Virus record (IMG/VR): IMGVR_UViG_3300028731_000014
Coordinates: 1 to 43,759 of that record
From: a virus
Reading direction: 5' to 3' (one strand)
DNA length: 43,759 nucleotides
Made by a program: the position numbers and the translations under genes. The notes under the pieces are model-generated. The model had not been told where the DNA came from. It saw only the letters and a list, made by a program, of their open reading frames with translations, and searched no databases. Position 1 is the first letter of the stretch, and every line of letters starts with the position of its first letter. Shown piece after piece: positions 1 to 7,653 of this stretch.

Positions 1-238
1 CGACGCACGCCTCGGCTGGCTTGCCGTTCAAGCCGCCGATAATGCCGACGATAGCGCGCTCCCGTGTGAGCCCCGCCCAAATATCGTTGGCCATCTTCTG
101 CCGGTTGGCTTTAACGAAGCCGTTCTCGTGGTGGCAGGCTAGGCACAGGTCCATCACCGAAGCGAAATCGGATTGCGTGGCGGTACGTACGAGGGGGGCG
201 TCCTCGGCGGCTTGGCGTTCTAGCGTTTGGGCTTCCAT
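1..238 (-). CDS. GNAT acetyltransferase, partial (C-terminus beyond left edge)
   Basis: Seen: an open frame from ATG at 238 running off the left edge, giving 79 residues that begin MEAQTLERQAAEDAPLVRTA. The stretch 'LVRTATQSDFASVMDLCLAC' followed by 'ENGFVKANRQKM' and 'IVGIIGGLNGKPAEACV' resembles the N-terminal half of GNAT N-acetyltransferases carried by many tailed phages (beta1-alpha1-alpha2-beta2, then a G-rich strand). The acetyl-CoA binding segment would lie outside the window. It is the last gene of the left part of the minus-strand late operon and starts 13 bases after the preceding stop. The substrate is unknown; phage GNATs may modify virion or host proteins. Joining the two window ends directly would stop this frame within a few codons, so sequence is missing between them. 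Confidence 0.62.
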   Translation of the reverse strand, partial: MEAQTLERQAAEDAPLVRTATQSDFASVMDLCLACHHENGFVKANRQKMANDIWAGLTRERAIVGIIGGLNGKPAEACV

Positions 239-251
239 CGTGGAGCGTCCT

Positions 252-1037
252 TTATGAGGTCTTCGGACCAGGGAGGTTCTTCAACGTCTTAACAGTCTTG
301 TGGCGCATCTGTAAAACGAATTGGTCTAGGGATTTATGCCCATCATCGAGATTTCCTTCGCCTACATGCCGCACTTCGCCGGGATTTACGACGAACTCGC
401 CGCCCGCGAGGACCACAGGCACGCCCTGGTCGCCGTGCGCTCCGCCGGCAGCCTTTCCCGGCATCGGCTGGCTGTACGGCGTCTCTTCGTGCGAATAAGG
501 CCGGGCATTAGCGTCGTACGGCAGCGCACTGGGGTCGTAAGGGTCTGCATCGCCGGGGCGTTTGGTGCCGTAGAACGGTTGTGCAAAAATGGATTTAGCC
601 ACCTTGAACCCGGCCTCGGTGTTACCTTCACCCATGGCGCTAACGATATCGGCTGGAATGACGTACGCACCAGACGGCACATGCACGGGCAGATGATCGG
701 TGCGGCCGGATACTTGCGAGCGGATTGGGCCGGTGTGGATTTTGGTCGGTGCTTCCGGGCCGAGGCCGCTGCTCTCAGCCGGTTCGTTCCCGAAACCTGA
801 AATAGGCGCGATGCCTTCTACGCCGGGGATGCCGCCGGGCGTATTGATACCAGTATTCGCCGGTACCGGCTGGCGAAGTGCGGGGCCGGGGGGCGGCTGC
901 AGCGGGCCGCCTTCTTCCCGGTGCGCGCGGCGTGCGGTATTCAAGGCTGCCGCTATGGCTTGCGCACGGGGGTGCCCCGCTTTTTCCATTTCCTCGATGT
1001 TGTGGCCGATCTCGTTTTTACCGGGGAGGAGCGGCAT
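252..1037 (-). CDS. Conserved virion-associated protein with internal domain duplication
   Basis: 261 aa, ATG at 1037, two bases after the upstream stop. No enzyme motif seen. The protein has a Pro/Gly-rich linker (about residues 45-95) and two related modules. One contains 'PVHVPSGAYVIPADIV' then 'GEGN' (about residues 117-150). The other contains 'VPVVLAGGEFVVNPGEV' then 'GEGN' (about residues 205-245). The C-terminus is basic (KTVKTLKNLPGPK). Proteins of this shape occur at the end of tail-gene clusters in podovirus-like phages; I recall them only as conserved structural or ejected proteins. A role in the virion is inferred from position between the nozzle-type gene cluster and the GNAT gene. 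Confidence 0.7.
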   Translation of the reverse strand: MPLLPGKNEIGHNIEEMEKAGHPRAQAIAAALNTARRAHREEGGPLQPPPGPALRQPVPANTGINTPGGIPGVEGIAPISGFGNEPAESSGLGPEAPTKIHTGPIRSQVSGRTDHLPVHVPSGAYVIPADIVSAMGEGNTEAGFKVAKSIFAQPFYGTKRPGDADPYDPSALPYDANARPYSHEETPYSQPMPGKAAGGAHGDQGVPVVLAGGEFVVNPGEVRHVGEGNLDDGHKSLDQFVLQMRHKTVKTLKNLPGPKTS

Positions 1038-1039
1038 GG

Positions 1040-1378
1040 TCAGGACGCCTTTGTATATGTGATGTTGACCGACTGGCCGGTACCCGGAACGACAACAAGC
1101 CCAACGCCATAGGTAAGCGCGGCTGGGTATACGCCAGCGGTGTCGGGAATGACCATAAGCGCGTTGGCCGGCAGAACAGTGTTCGTCGCGCTGGTGTTGT
1201 AGACGGTGCCTGCGGCCGAGCCCGGTACGACGACAGAAATATTAAAAAGGGTGCCGGAACCCGTCACGATCAGTGTAGGCACGGTCACGGTAGCAGATGT
1301 CTGATACTGAATAGACAGGGCCGAGGTGGCCTGCACGAGGTTCTTGATCGCGGAGAGAATATCGCTTAGGCCGATCAT
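1040..1378 (-). CDS. Small phage structural protein
   Basis: 112 aa, ATG at 1378 overlapping the TAA of the upstream tail gene by one base (TAATG), so it is probably translationally coupled. The N-terminus is an amphipathic helix (MIGLSDILSAIKNLVQATSA). The rest is Thr/Val/Ala-rich and looks all-beta, with alternating hydrophobic stretches such as 'ANALMVIPDTAGVYPAALTY', like many small decoration or fibre-associated proteins. No catalytic residues, signal peptide or membrane segment were seen. A structural role is inferred from composition and its place after the large nozzle-type protein. Confidence 0.65.
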   Translation of the reverse strand: MIGLSDILSAIKNLVQATSALSIQYQTSATVTVPTLIVTGSGTLFNISVVVPGSAAGTVYNTSATNTVLPANALMVIPDTAGVYPAALTYGVGLVVVPGTGQSVNITYTKAS

Positions 1379-3696
1379 TAGTACTTCCCATCTGGCATGG
1401 CGCGGTAGCGCAGGTTTCCGAGGCGCCAGAAGGTGGTGTTGGCCGGTGCGCTGCGCACTGTGATCGCCATGAGGCGCCCTCGCATGCGCGGCGTGAGGTA
1501 GGTGCTTGTGGCGTTGAAGCTATATGGCCCATATACCACGGGCGGCTGGTTCGGGTAATCAGTGATGCTGAAGGTAACATCCACCTGGGCATTCTGCGCG
1601 CCCTGATACTGGCCCCATTTCATATCCGGCCAGATCTCGTCGATAAAGACTTTCATATCGCCTTCGTTCATCGAGAAGTAGCCGGTAGTGAAGCTAGACG
1701 CCATCGGCGCCCCATTCGCGGTGCTACCTACTTCGTGCTGATAAAGAAAATTATCGGTGCCGGCGCCAATGGGCGCCCCGAGAACGGATTGATCTGTCCA
1801 CGCCGCGCGGCCAAGCGTTCCGTAATCCCAGGCTTGCAGCACGTAATTAAACTTCACGTATTTAGTATTGATGCCGTTCGAGCCGATTACCGGGAAGTAC
1901 CATGCGATTTCATTAAAATAGGAATTCGTGGCGCAGCGAATCGCGCCCAGCTGCGCGGTATCGAGATCCTGGAAAGCGATATCCCAAACCGGACAAGGCA
2001 GCGGCTCCGGGAGGCCGCTTACCAGCACAAAAAATTGGTTCTGAGACATCCAAAAGACTTGGCCGCCGAGGACGCCGAACGCTTTGGGCGCGACCAAGCC
2101 GCAGCCGCGCCCGAGTTCGGTGAAGCTATAGATGAATGGTTGGCCAACATACTGTTGTGCCCATACGCCGATATCTGTCCAGAACAGCCCTTGCTGCGGT
2201 GTCTGGCCCCCGCCGATGATTTTAGAACCGGTGGGAATACGATATTCGCCTGCTTGGTTTGTCGGTTGCCCTGCCCAGACCGTGAAATTTTCGACATCGC
2301 ACCAGCGGATAAGTAACGGGTCCATGATACCAGTAACTGTCGAACCCCACGCGACAATCTGCCGTTCAGGCATCGCCACAAACATCCCGGCGTTGGCCGG
2401 TGGTGCTTGCGCGATGACCGTGGCGTTAACGGGGTTGGTTAATGTGGTTTGTGTCGGGTCCCACATGAAGATGGGGCCACCGAATGGGCATGCGAGTAGG
2501 ATATTACCCCAGTTGGCGAGAGTCCAATCCGTGGCGACTATATTGGTGGATGGGTGCGCGGTGCCTGCGATGCCGGTACCGTAGCCGCCGAGGCCGTAGC
2601 CGCCGATGCCGTAGCCGGAAGCGTTCGGAAGTGCGCCCTGGCCGGCATAGAACTGGAACGCGATGTTGTTGCCGTTCTCGAACGCGGTGGCGTTGCTCGT
2701 GGCCAGCTTAGAAGCCACGATGGTGAAAACACTTTGTGATACGACAGACGCGACCTGGTACTCGCCCAGGATCGTTACGCCGCCTAGCGTAGTGGAGACC
2801 AGCGCGGGGAAAGTGGACACCCCGGCGGTATACCCGTGGTTGGGCAAAAGCACGGAGACAATAGCCGAGCCATTGGCGGTGGTGTACTGCGGCAATTGCG
2901 CCCAAGTGCTGATCGTGCCCGCGACAGTCTGAGCGCCCGTCGTCGGGTTGGCATAGCTTACGCTACCCGAACTGCCGGTCTCCACTACGTCAACAGCATT
3001 ATAGCCCGTCGGTGTGACACCTGCGATTGTGACGATGGCGCCGGAAGGAAACAAGAAGCCGCCGGAATACGTGAGCGTAGCGGTGGTGCCCGTGCCTGAA
3101 GCCGCTGTGGTTGGCGCGCTGGTGGTTGTCCAATATGCCGGGAGCGGGTTGCCTAGAACATCCGTGGCTTCGATAGTAAACTCGGTGTTGCCGTCGCCCG
3201 CTATGATCGGGTACAGACCGTAGAGGATAAGGCCGCCCGCTGCGACGGGGGTTTCGATAATCACACTATCGAACGGCGTTACCTCGCTCCCGGCGATGGT
3301 GAAGAGCACAAACGGACTGCCGGCCGTCGTAGTGACAACGGCTGTGGTCATGGGCGTGCTAAGCGTAAATTGCTGTGGCGTTATGTCGTTCGCTTGTAAC
3401 ACGGCCGAGGCATTGTTCTGGATAACCGTGAGCGCGGGCAAGCCGGTGCCGCCAGCCGAGCCTACGGCCAGATGCGTTGCGGTGTTGATATCTTCCCAAG
3501 GCCAGATATTATAGACTGTGCTGGCGATAGGCGTGGCGTAGTAAGGCACCCAGCCGCCTAAACTTTGAACTAGGGCGCGGCCAGACGGATCGGGCAAGAA
3601 CCTTATGAGATTCGACGCGCTGATTCCACTCTCGTTATACGCCGGAGTTAAATTGCTATCGACCCCGGGTTGTAATTTTAAGCTCTGGTGCGCCAT
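1378..3696 (-). CDS. Large tail protein, probable tail nozzle/tubular protein
   Basis: 772 aa, starting MAHQSLKLQPGVDSNLTPAY. The opening (hydrophobic 'LQPGV...T..Y...G....LIRFLPDPSG' followed by 'LGGW') and the later part 'VAWGSTVTGIMDPLLIRWCD' with 'FWMSQNQFFVLVSG' resemble the long beta-propeller-like nozzle or stabilisation proteins (T7 gp12 / P22 gp10 type) of short-tailed phages. The middle (about residues 150-330) is rich in Thr/Ser/Gly and probably all-beta. It lies directly after the adaptor-like gene (3700-4482), as nozzle genes commonly follow tail-tube adaptors. The nozzle assignment is by order and pattern. Virion structural protein is nearly certain; the exact part is less so. 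Confidence 0.72.
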   Translation of the reverse strand: MAHQSLKLQPGVDSNLTPAYNESGISASNLIRFLPDPSGRALVQSLGGWVPYYATPIASTVYNIWPWEDINTATHLAVGSAGGTGLPALTVIQNNASAVLQANDITPQQFTLSTPMTTAVVTTTAGSPFVLFTIAGSEVTPFDSVIIETPVAAGGLILYGLYPIIAGDGNTEFTIEATDVLGNPLPAYWTTTSAPTTAASGTGTTATLTYSGGFLFPSGAIVTIAGVTPTGYNAVDVVETGSSGSVSYANPTTGAQTVAGTISTWAQLPQYTTANGSAIVSVLLPNHGYTAGVSTFPALVSTTLGGVTILGEYQVASVVSQSVFTIVASKLATSNATAFENGNNIAFQFYAGQGALPNASGYGIGGYGLGGYGTGIAGTAHPSTNIVATDWTLANWGNILLACPFGGPIFMWDPTQTTLTNPVNATVIAQAPPANAGMFVAMPERQIVAWGSTVTGIMDPLLIRWCDVENFTVWAGQPTNQAGEYRIPTGSKIIGGGQTPQQGLFWTDIGVWAQQYVGQPFIYSFTELGRGCGLVAPKAFGVLGGQVFWMSQNQFFVLVSGLPEPLPCPVWDIAFQDLDTAQLGAIRCATNSYFNEIAWYFPVIGSNGINTKYVKFNYVLQAWDYGTLGRAAWTDQSVLGAPIGAGTDNFLYQHEVGSTANGAPMASSFTTGYFSMNEGDMKVFIDEIWPDMKWGQYQGAQNAQVDVTFSITDYPNQPPVVYGPYSFNATSTYLTPRMRGRLMAITVRSAPANTTFWRLGNLRYRAMPDGKY

Positions 3697-3699
3697 GCG

Positions 3700-4482
3700 C
3701 TAGACCCGCGCGGGCGAAGCAGCCGGCGCGGCCGATAAAGCGGTCCACCCGGACGCCTGATATTTTTTACGCGCCTCCTCGGCGCCCGCGTTCTTGAGCA
3801 GAGTTTGGTACTGCATCTCGTAGTTAATGGGCTGCTGCGGATCGTTGGCGGATGAACCCGACCAATTCCTCTGGTACCCTGATATGTACACCATAGCCGC
3901 CATGAGCATAAGCTCAGGAAGGTACAGCGAGATAAACGTCGTTTCGTTGGTCGAGCTAAGCGAGAGCGGCCGCTGCGCCCCCATAATATCGAGGGGGTAC
4001 GCCTGATCCGGCGTTGGCCCGAGCAAGATCTGAAAGCTGTAGACCAGGGCATTAGGATCTAGGCCCTGGCTTAAGATCGCGAAATACTGCGGAATGGCTT
4101 GTACCGACGGATCGCCGTAGATATTGTCGATGAAATCCCGTGTCACAGCCAGGAGCGGTTGGCGCGGCGCCGAACCAATAGGCGCGCCCGGTGTGGTGAC
4201 GACGGAAATATTCTGTATCGTCATGAACGTATCGACCGGCACGTTGAAAAAACGCTGACCGGCCGTCAGCGCAAACCCGGTTGAGCTGCTCGTGTAAAAC
4301 GGCGAGATGGCAGCAAGCAGATCCAGATCGCGGTATATGCGGTTTTCCGCATACGAAATGGCCATCGGCAGGATGTTTTGAAAATTTATATCCGTGCTGG
4401 GGATGACGGCAAGCTCGGCGAGCTGCCCGACAAAGGTTGACGTACCCGATACGCTGCCGTCGTATGAAAGACCGGTAGTCAA
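3700..4482 (-). CDS. Head-tail adaptor / tail tubular protein A-like
   Basis: 260 aa. The start is TTG at 4482, preceded by a strong Shine-Dalgarno sequence (CAGGAGG) seven bases away; no ATG fits better. The sequence contains 'FVGQLAELAVIPSTDINFQN' then 'LPMAISYAENRIYRDLDLL', the helical pattern of phage adaptor proteins that sit between portal and nozzle, and a late helix 'LYLPELMLMAAMVYISGYQR' before an Ala/Pro-rich tail. The downstream neighbour is the 772-aa nozzle-type protein, four bases away. Inferred role: a ring of the head-tail connector or short tail tube. A second adaptor-like gene is at 12944-13636, so the two may build successive rings. Confidence 0.68.
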   Translation of the reverse strand: MTTGLSYDGSVSGTSTFVGQLAELAVIPSTDINFQNILPMAISYAENRIYRDLDLLAAISPFYTSSSTGFALTAGQRFFNVPVDTFMTIQNISVVTTPGAPIGSAPRQPLLAVTRDFIDNIYGDPSVQAIPQYFAILSQGLDPNALVYSFQILLGPTPDQAYPLDIMGAQRPLSLSSTNETTFISLYLPELMLMAAMVYISGYQRNWSGSSANDPQQPINYEMQYQTLLKNAGAEEARKKYQASGWTALSAAPAASPARV

Positions 4483-4537
4483 GGTTGCGCCTCCTGAGTA
4501 CCAACCTGTAACACTTTGGTTAGGCTGCTGTCCAGCA

Positions 4538-5017
4538 TCAAGCCGCTATGGCTTGCTCGGCTAAGGCGGCATGCGCGGTATCCGCCGCCCCGGCGCCGAG
4601 AGCCGAGTTATATATCTGCTTCCAGTATGCTACCAATCCAGCTGCGTCATTGGCGGCGGGCAGCGACAAAGGGCTTCTGGCATACTTGATCCGGCACATG
4701 AACGCCGCGTAGAGCCAATTCCCCGCCAATTGTTGCGCGGTGGGCGCGCTGCCACACGCCAAGCGCCGCCCAGCGTCGGCAAGGACCGGCTCGTAGTCCA
4801 AATAGTTCCGCCAGCAATCGTCATGCGTCGCCGGCTCCATTTGGAAGGGGCCGAGCGCCGGGCCGCCGCCTAACTGGGTAACATACTCGCCGCCACCGGA
4901 TTCAGCGAGGAAAGTATAGGCGAGGAGATTGAGCGCGGCCGGAGAGGTAAGCGCAGACGGCAGCGTATCCAACACAGGCTGAATGATGCTGTTCTTGACC
5001 TGTGTTAAATTTGTCAC
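4538..5017 (-). CDS. Endolysin (lysozyme/transglycosylase-like)
   Basis: 159 aa, ATG overlapping the upstream stop (ATGA, 5014-5017). 'LLAYTFLAESGGG' (residues 31-43) places a Glu at residue 39 in the position of the catalytic acid of lysozyme-fold enzymes. It is followed by 'LGGGPALGPFQMEPATHDD' (residues 49-67), a signature I recognise from peptidoglycan-degrading endolysins of alphaproteobacterial and Burkholderia podoviruses. The C-terminal half is helical and Ala-rich. It would cleave peptidoglycan glycan strands to release virions. There is no signal peptide, so it probably depends on the holin-like protein at 6761-7132. It sits at the end of a lysis block (4538-7132). Confidence in a muralytic role is high; the precise bond cleaved is not determined. 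Confidence 0.8.
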   Translation of the reverse strand: MTNLTQVKNSIIQPVLDTLPSALTSPAALNLLAYTFLAESGGGEYVTQLGGGPALGPFQMEPATHDDCWRNYLDYEPVLADAGRRLACGSAPTAQQLAGNWLYAAFMCRIKYARSPLSLPAANDAAGLVAYWKQIYNSALGAGAADTAHAALAEQAIAA

Positions 5018-5679
5018 GCTTGCGCGAGCTCCAAGACATAAAGCTGCTGAACGAAGCCTTGCGTAAACATGCTGCCGTCAAGCCACCCAGACGATCCCCA
5101 TTTCGTAAAACCGGTATCGCCATCGTACTGGTCAAAAACAATAAAATGCATACCCCACGACCCGGGCGTGCCTGCGGCAGTCCAATCGATCTGATTTTGT
5201 TGCTCTAGGGAAAGCGCGACCACGCCGCATACGAAGCCATTCTCCGCTACCGCGCTTTCTAGTGCGTAATCCGCTATATCGATGACGGTTGCGCCCGCCA
5301 GCCGGTACCCGGCAATGGCGTTCTGCTTCCACCAATCGAACATGGCGTTAGGGTCTGTGCCTTGATCTGTGTTTGGCTCCGCCGGATTATAGCCGGTCAC
5401 CTCAGAGTATATGGCCAACGGCAGATCATTACTCAGCGGCGTGAAATTACCGGCCCTACCGAGCAGTGTTTGAACAGCCTGGCAGCAGCCCGTGGGAACG
5501 CAATCCCCAACTAAGTCATTGTGCCCCAATACGCGGGGCGTCGGCATGACTCTGCTGTACGCGAAGGGTGGGAGGGTTTTCTGCGGCGCCGCCGCAACAC
5601 GCTGGGCGGGTGCCACCGGAGACCAATTTTTGTGCACCCCCAACTTCATCCTGGCGTAATCGGCGGGGCGCAAACTCAT
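5014..5679 (-). CDS. Papain/C39-fold cysteine peptidase-like protein
   Basis: 221 aa, ATG at 5679 directly abutting the TAA of the 28-aa membrane gene. 'HNDLVGDCVPTGCCQAVQTL' puts Cys60 in a GDC context at the start of a helix. 'GSWGMHFIVFDQYDG' puts His178 on a strand, and 'FTKWGSSGWLDG' follows. This Cys...His...WG order is that of papain-like and C39-like cysteine peptidases. I recall similar phage proteins with 'GDCV' in structural regions. The substrate is unknown. Stop/start overlap with the endolysin suggests co-expression, so it may help cell-wall breakdown, process a virion protein, or ride in the virion. No signal peptide was seen. Confidence 0.6.
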   Translation of the reverse strand: MSLRPADYARMKLGVHKNWSPVAPAQRVAAAPQKTLPPFAYSRVMPTPRVLGHNDLVGDCVPTGCCQAVQTLLGRAGNFTPLSNDLPLAIYSEVTGYNPAEPNTDQGTDPNAMFDWWKQNAIAGYRLAGATVIDIADYALESAVAENGFVCGVVALSLEQQNQIDWTAAGTPGSWGMHFIVFDQYDGDTGFTKWGSSGWLDGSMFTQGFVQQLYVLELAQA

Positions 5680-5766
5680 TTAAAGCTTCTCCACAAAAAG
5701 GAACACGATGCCTGCGACCACCGCCCAGGTGGTCAGTCCTATCGCAGCGAGGCGAACATATTTCAT
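5680..5766 (-). CDS. 28-aa single-pass membrane protein
   Basis: ATG at 5766 overlaps the upstream stop (ATGA, 5763-5766), and its TAA is followed immediately by the next start codon. It begins MKYVRLAAIGLTTWAV and is one hydrophobic helix with a basic N-terminus and a 'VEKL' end. The tight fit on both sides is the main support. Lying between a spanin-like lipoprotein and the cysteine-peptidase/endolysin pair, it may be a small lysis membrane peptide (holin accessory or antiholin). That role is inferred from context only. Confidence 0.5.
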   Translation of the reverse strand: MKYVRLAAIGLTTWAVVAGIVFLFVEKL

Positions 5767-5984
5767 TTTTGGCAAGTCCTGACCGCTTGGCGCAGATTTC
5801 CGTAATCGATAAGCATGGTAGAAATAGGCGAGCCATCCGGGATAGTGGCCAGTTGGTCAGCGGCGCTCTGCTCGAACTGTGGCGTGTATTTTACGAGGGG
5901 TGGGCATGCGCTCACGTACGAAGGCGCTGGGCATTGTGTGCAGGACGCGAGTACAAGAAGCGCGAGGAGTTTAGAAATTCCCAT
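5763..5984 (-). CDS. Rz1-like outer-membrane lipoprotein (o-spanin candidate)
   Basis: 73 aa from ATG at 5984: MGISKLLALLVLASCTQCPA. This is a short lipoprotein signal peptide with lipobox L-A-S-C (Cys15). The mature part is Pro/Cys-containing, then 'CPPLVKYTPQFEQSAADQLA' and 'DYGNLRQAVRTCQK', a pattern I associate with phage spanin or LysC-type lipoproteins. The start lies inside the end of the preceding gene (overlap 5971-5984), like the overlapping Rz/Rz1 arrangement. Expected role: outer-membrane half of the spanin that disrupts the envelope after peptidoglycan loss. A longer in-frame extension upstream exists but lacks signal-peptide character. Confidence 0.62.
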   Translation of the reverse strand: MGISKLLALLVLASCTQCPAPSYVSACPPLVKYTPQFEQSAADQLATIPDGSPISTMLIDYGNLRQAVRTCQK

Positions 5985-6159
5985 CGCGCAGCTTCTGCTC
6001 GGTTGCTTTTTGTGTGGTTTGGGTATCGACATCCTCGGCCTCCTGCCTCTCCTTGTTGACGGCTCGCTGCGCAAAGCTTGAGGCGGGGAATAGCCGCGCA
6101 GCGAGGCCACCGAACAAGCGCCCGAAGACGCTTGCCAGGATGGATAGAATAAAACTCAC
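5971..6159 (-). CDS. Small membrane-anchored protein, possible i-spanin partner
   Basis: 62 aa, GTG start at 6159 overlapping the upstream TAG by one base. Residues 1-25 (MSFILSILASVFGRLFGGLA) form a hydrophobic/amphipathic segment. Residues 34-62 are strongly charged and helical (AVNKERQEAEDVDTQTTQKA). The order membrane segment, then charged helix, then overlapping lipoprotein gene resembles Rz/Rz1 pairs, although the helix is short for a canonical i-spanin. It could instead be a small membrane protein of other function. Confidence 0.5.
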   Translation of the reverse strand: MSFILSILASVFGRLFGGLAARLFPASSFAQRAVNKERQEAEDVDTQTTQKATEQKLRDGNF

Positions 6160-6764
6160 TAGACGAGGGGAGCCGAATCGTCGGCAATCGGGTTTGTCGG
6201 GTAAGCGGGCGCCGTAAAAGGAGCCGAATCATCGGCAATCGGGTTTGTCGGGTAAGCGGGCGCGGGCTCCGTAGCGGAGACCTTAGCTTCGCCGCCCAGA
6301 ATCAACCGCGCTTCATCAGCACTAAGGCCCGTGGCTTCGGCTGTTTTAACAACCGAAGCGGTCAAAATGCCGACGCCAGCTTCAATGTACGGCAGCAAAG
6401 TATTAACCGCTTTAATCACGTCTTCCAGCACTTCCGGCAGCGTCACGCCGTCAAGAATGGACAGCAGAGAAGTCCAGGTGTTCTGGATATCGGCTACCGG
6501 ACCCTTGGCCACGCTTGTTTCCACGGCAGTGGCCACGGCCGTTGCATCTTTCACAATGGCGTTGATATGCGCCTGGATGCTGGTGATCGTGGCCGAGCCC
6601 AGACCCGTGATGCTCTGAAAAGTCGTCAGCGCGCTATTCAGCCCGTTGCCGATAAGCTGCGCGTCATTGATAACGGCCGCTGCGAGAGTGGCGCCCTCGG
6701 CGCCGAAGACTTTAGCCCAAAGGGCTTTAACATCGTCGAACAGGGTTTCAATAAAATTTGTCAT
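6159..6764 (-). CDS. Hypothetical protein of the lysis block with duplicated C-terminal tail
   Basis: 201 aa, ATGA overlap with the upstream holin-like gene (6761-6764). Residues 1-165 are predicted mostly helical and Ala/Thr/Val-rich (MTNFIETLFDDVKALWAKVF at the start). No transmembrane segment is certain. The C-terminus carries two near-identical 17-residue units with core 'APAYPTNPIADDSAP', encoded by a 51-bp direct repeat (6170-6263). I do not recognise the family. Helical phage proteins next to holins can be pinholin- or antiholin-like, but nothing in the sequence proves that. Confidence 0.6.
   Translation of the reverse strand: MTNFIETLFDDVKALWAKVFGAEGATLAAAVINDAQLIGNGLNSALTTFQSITGLGSATITSIQAHINAIVKDATAVATAVETSVAKGPVADIQNTWTSLLSILDGVTLPEVLEDVIKAVNTLLPYIEAGVGILTASVVKTAEATGLSADEARLILGGEAKVSATEPAPAYPTNPIADDSAPFTAPAYPTNPIADDSAPLV
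6170..6263. repeat. 51-bp direct repeat in a coding region
   Basis: Two copies start at 6170 and 6221 and share the core GAGCCGAATC-(G/A)-TCGGCAATCGGG. They encode the duplicated Pro/Asp-rich tail of the 201-aa protein. The second copy matches over about 43 bases. The high identity suggests a recent tandem duplication by slippage. Confidence 0.85.
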
Positions 6765-7132
6765 GCGTTGGGTTCCTTGGTGGGGGTTGCGAGTTTAGTG
6801 ATCACGCTGCCCGTTACGCGGGCCGTGAATTGATCTGTGGTCGTTCCCTGCTGTTGCAAGGCTGCCGTGGCCGATTGGCTCAAGCCAGCGACGCCTTCTT
6901 CGACAGCCTGCTTTACCGTCGTCTTACCGGATGCAATATCGTCACTGCGTGCCACCACGATATTGCTCACGGCGTTCTCGGCCTGGGCGATGCGCGTGGC
7001 CGTTAGAACACCAGATAGCGCCGGGATAAGCTCTACCAGCTTCTTGCAGGCATATCCGATAATAGCGGTAACGAGGAGCGGCACGGCCGTGTCAATGATG
7101 GCCTGGACAGTGGCAAGCTCGGTTGGCGACAT
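6761..7132 (-). CDS. Holin-like protein (possible holin LLH/superfamily 6 type)
   Basis: 123 aa, ATG at 7132 after a GAGGG Shine-Dalgarno. One hydrophobic helix near the N-terminus ('TAVPLLVTAIIGYACKKLVE', about residues 14-33) is followed by 'RIAQAENAVSNIVVARSDDI' and 'VKQAVEEGVAGL', an amphipathic pattern like that of long single-TM phage holins of the LLH type. It opens a run of overlapping genes that ends with the spanin-like lipoprotein, cysteine-peptidase-like protein and endolysin, which supports a lysis role. Assignment is by topology and context only. Confidence 0.55.
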   Translation of the reverse strand: MSPTELATVQAIIDTAVPLLVTAIIGYACKKLVELIPALSGVLTATRIAQAENAVSNIVVARSDDIASGKTTVKQAVEEGVAGLSQSATAALQQQGTTTDQFTARVTGSVITKLATPTKEPNA

Positions 7133-7190
7133 GCTGGACCCTCGGATGTTGCCGAAGTCTTTACCAGCAATCCCGGCGCGTGACTAGGAT

Positions 7191-7532
7191 TTAATGGGTG
7201 GTTTGACCGCGTATGGCAGCGAGGATGCGTTCTTCGCGCTGGCGGAACTCTGCGGCCATGGCGTCGATATCGGTTTTCTTGGCGACGCCTCCGAGTTCCC
7301 GGGCTATGGCCTCCCGGTAACTGGCCACTGTGCCGACGTGCAAATTATGCGCGCTCCACAGCTTTTCGTCTCCGTTTCGAGATTCCGTACGTGTCTCAGC
7401 CACTTGCTTGTCTAGATCGCTTTTCACATTTGAGATCCTGCTAAAGACTTGCCCAAATGCGCCAGCGATGGCGAGAAAGATAAGGACAAGCGTTCCGATC
7501 AGCCATTGCAGCGTGCCTGAATCAGAATTCAC
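7191..7532 (-). CDS. Membrane-anchored coiled-coil protein
   Basis: 113 aa from GTG at 7532, chosen because AGGGGTGG precedes it; a longer frame begins at 7562. Residues 5-30 contain a transmembrane segment (GTLQWLIGTLVLIFLAIAGA). The rest is charged and coiled-coil-like (KSDLDKQVAETRTE... AAEFRQREERILAAIRG). This N-in, single-TM, periplasmic-coil layout fits i-spanins and other phage envelope proteins. Lying just upstream of the holin-like gene, it is an alternative i-spanin candidate to the 62-aa protein at 5971-6159. Confidence 0.58.
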   Translation of the reverse strand: MNSDSGTLQWLIGTLVLIFLAIAGAFGQVFSRISNVKSDLDKQVAETRTESRNGDEKLWSAHNLHVGTVASYREAIARELGGVAKKTDIDAMAAEFRQREERILAAIRGQTTH

Positions 7533-7653
7533 GTGTCCACCCCTGTAGCCCAGAAAGCACAAAAAAGTCCTGTAGGCTAGATTAACCTTAAGTCGTCAAC
7601 CACAACCTGCGTATGTTCCTAGCGCATTTCACGTAGTTAATGCCACCTTTGGT

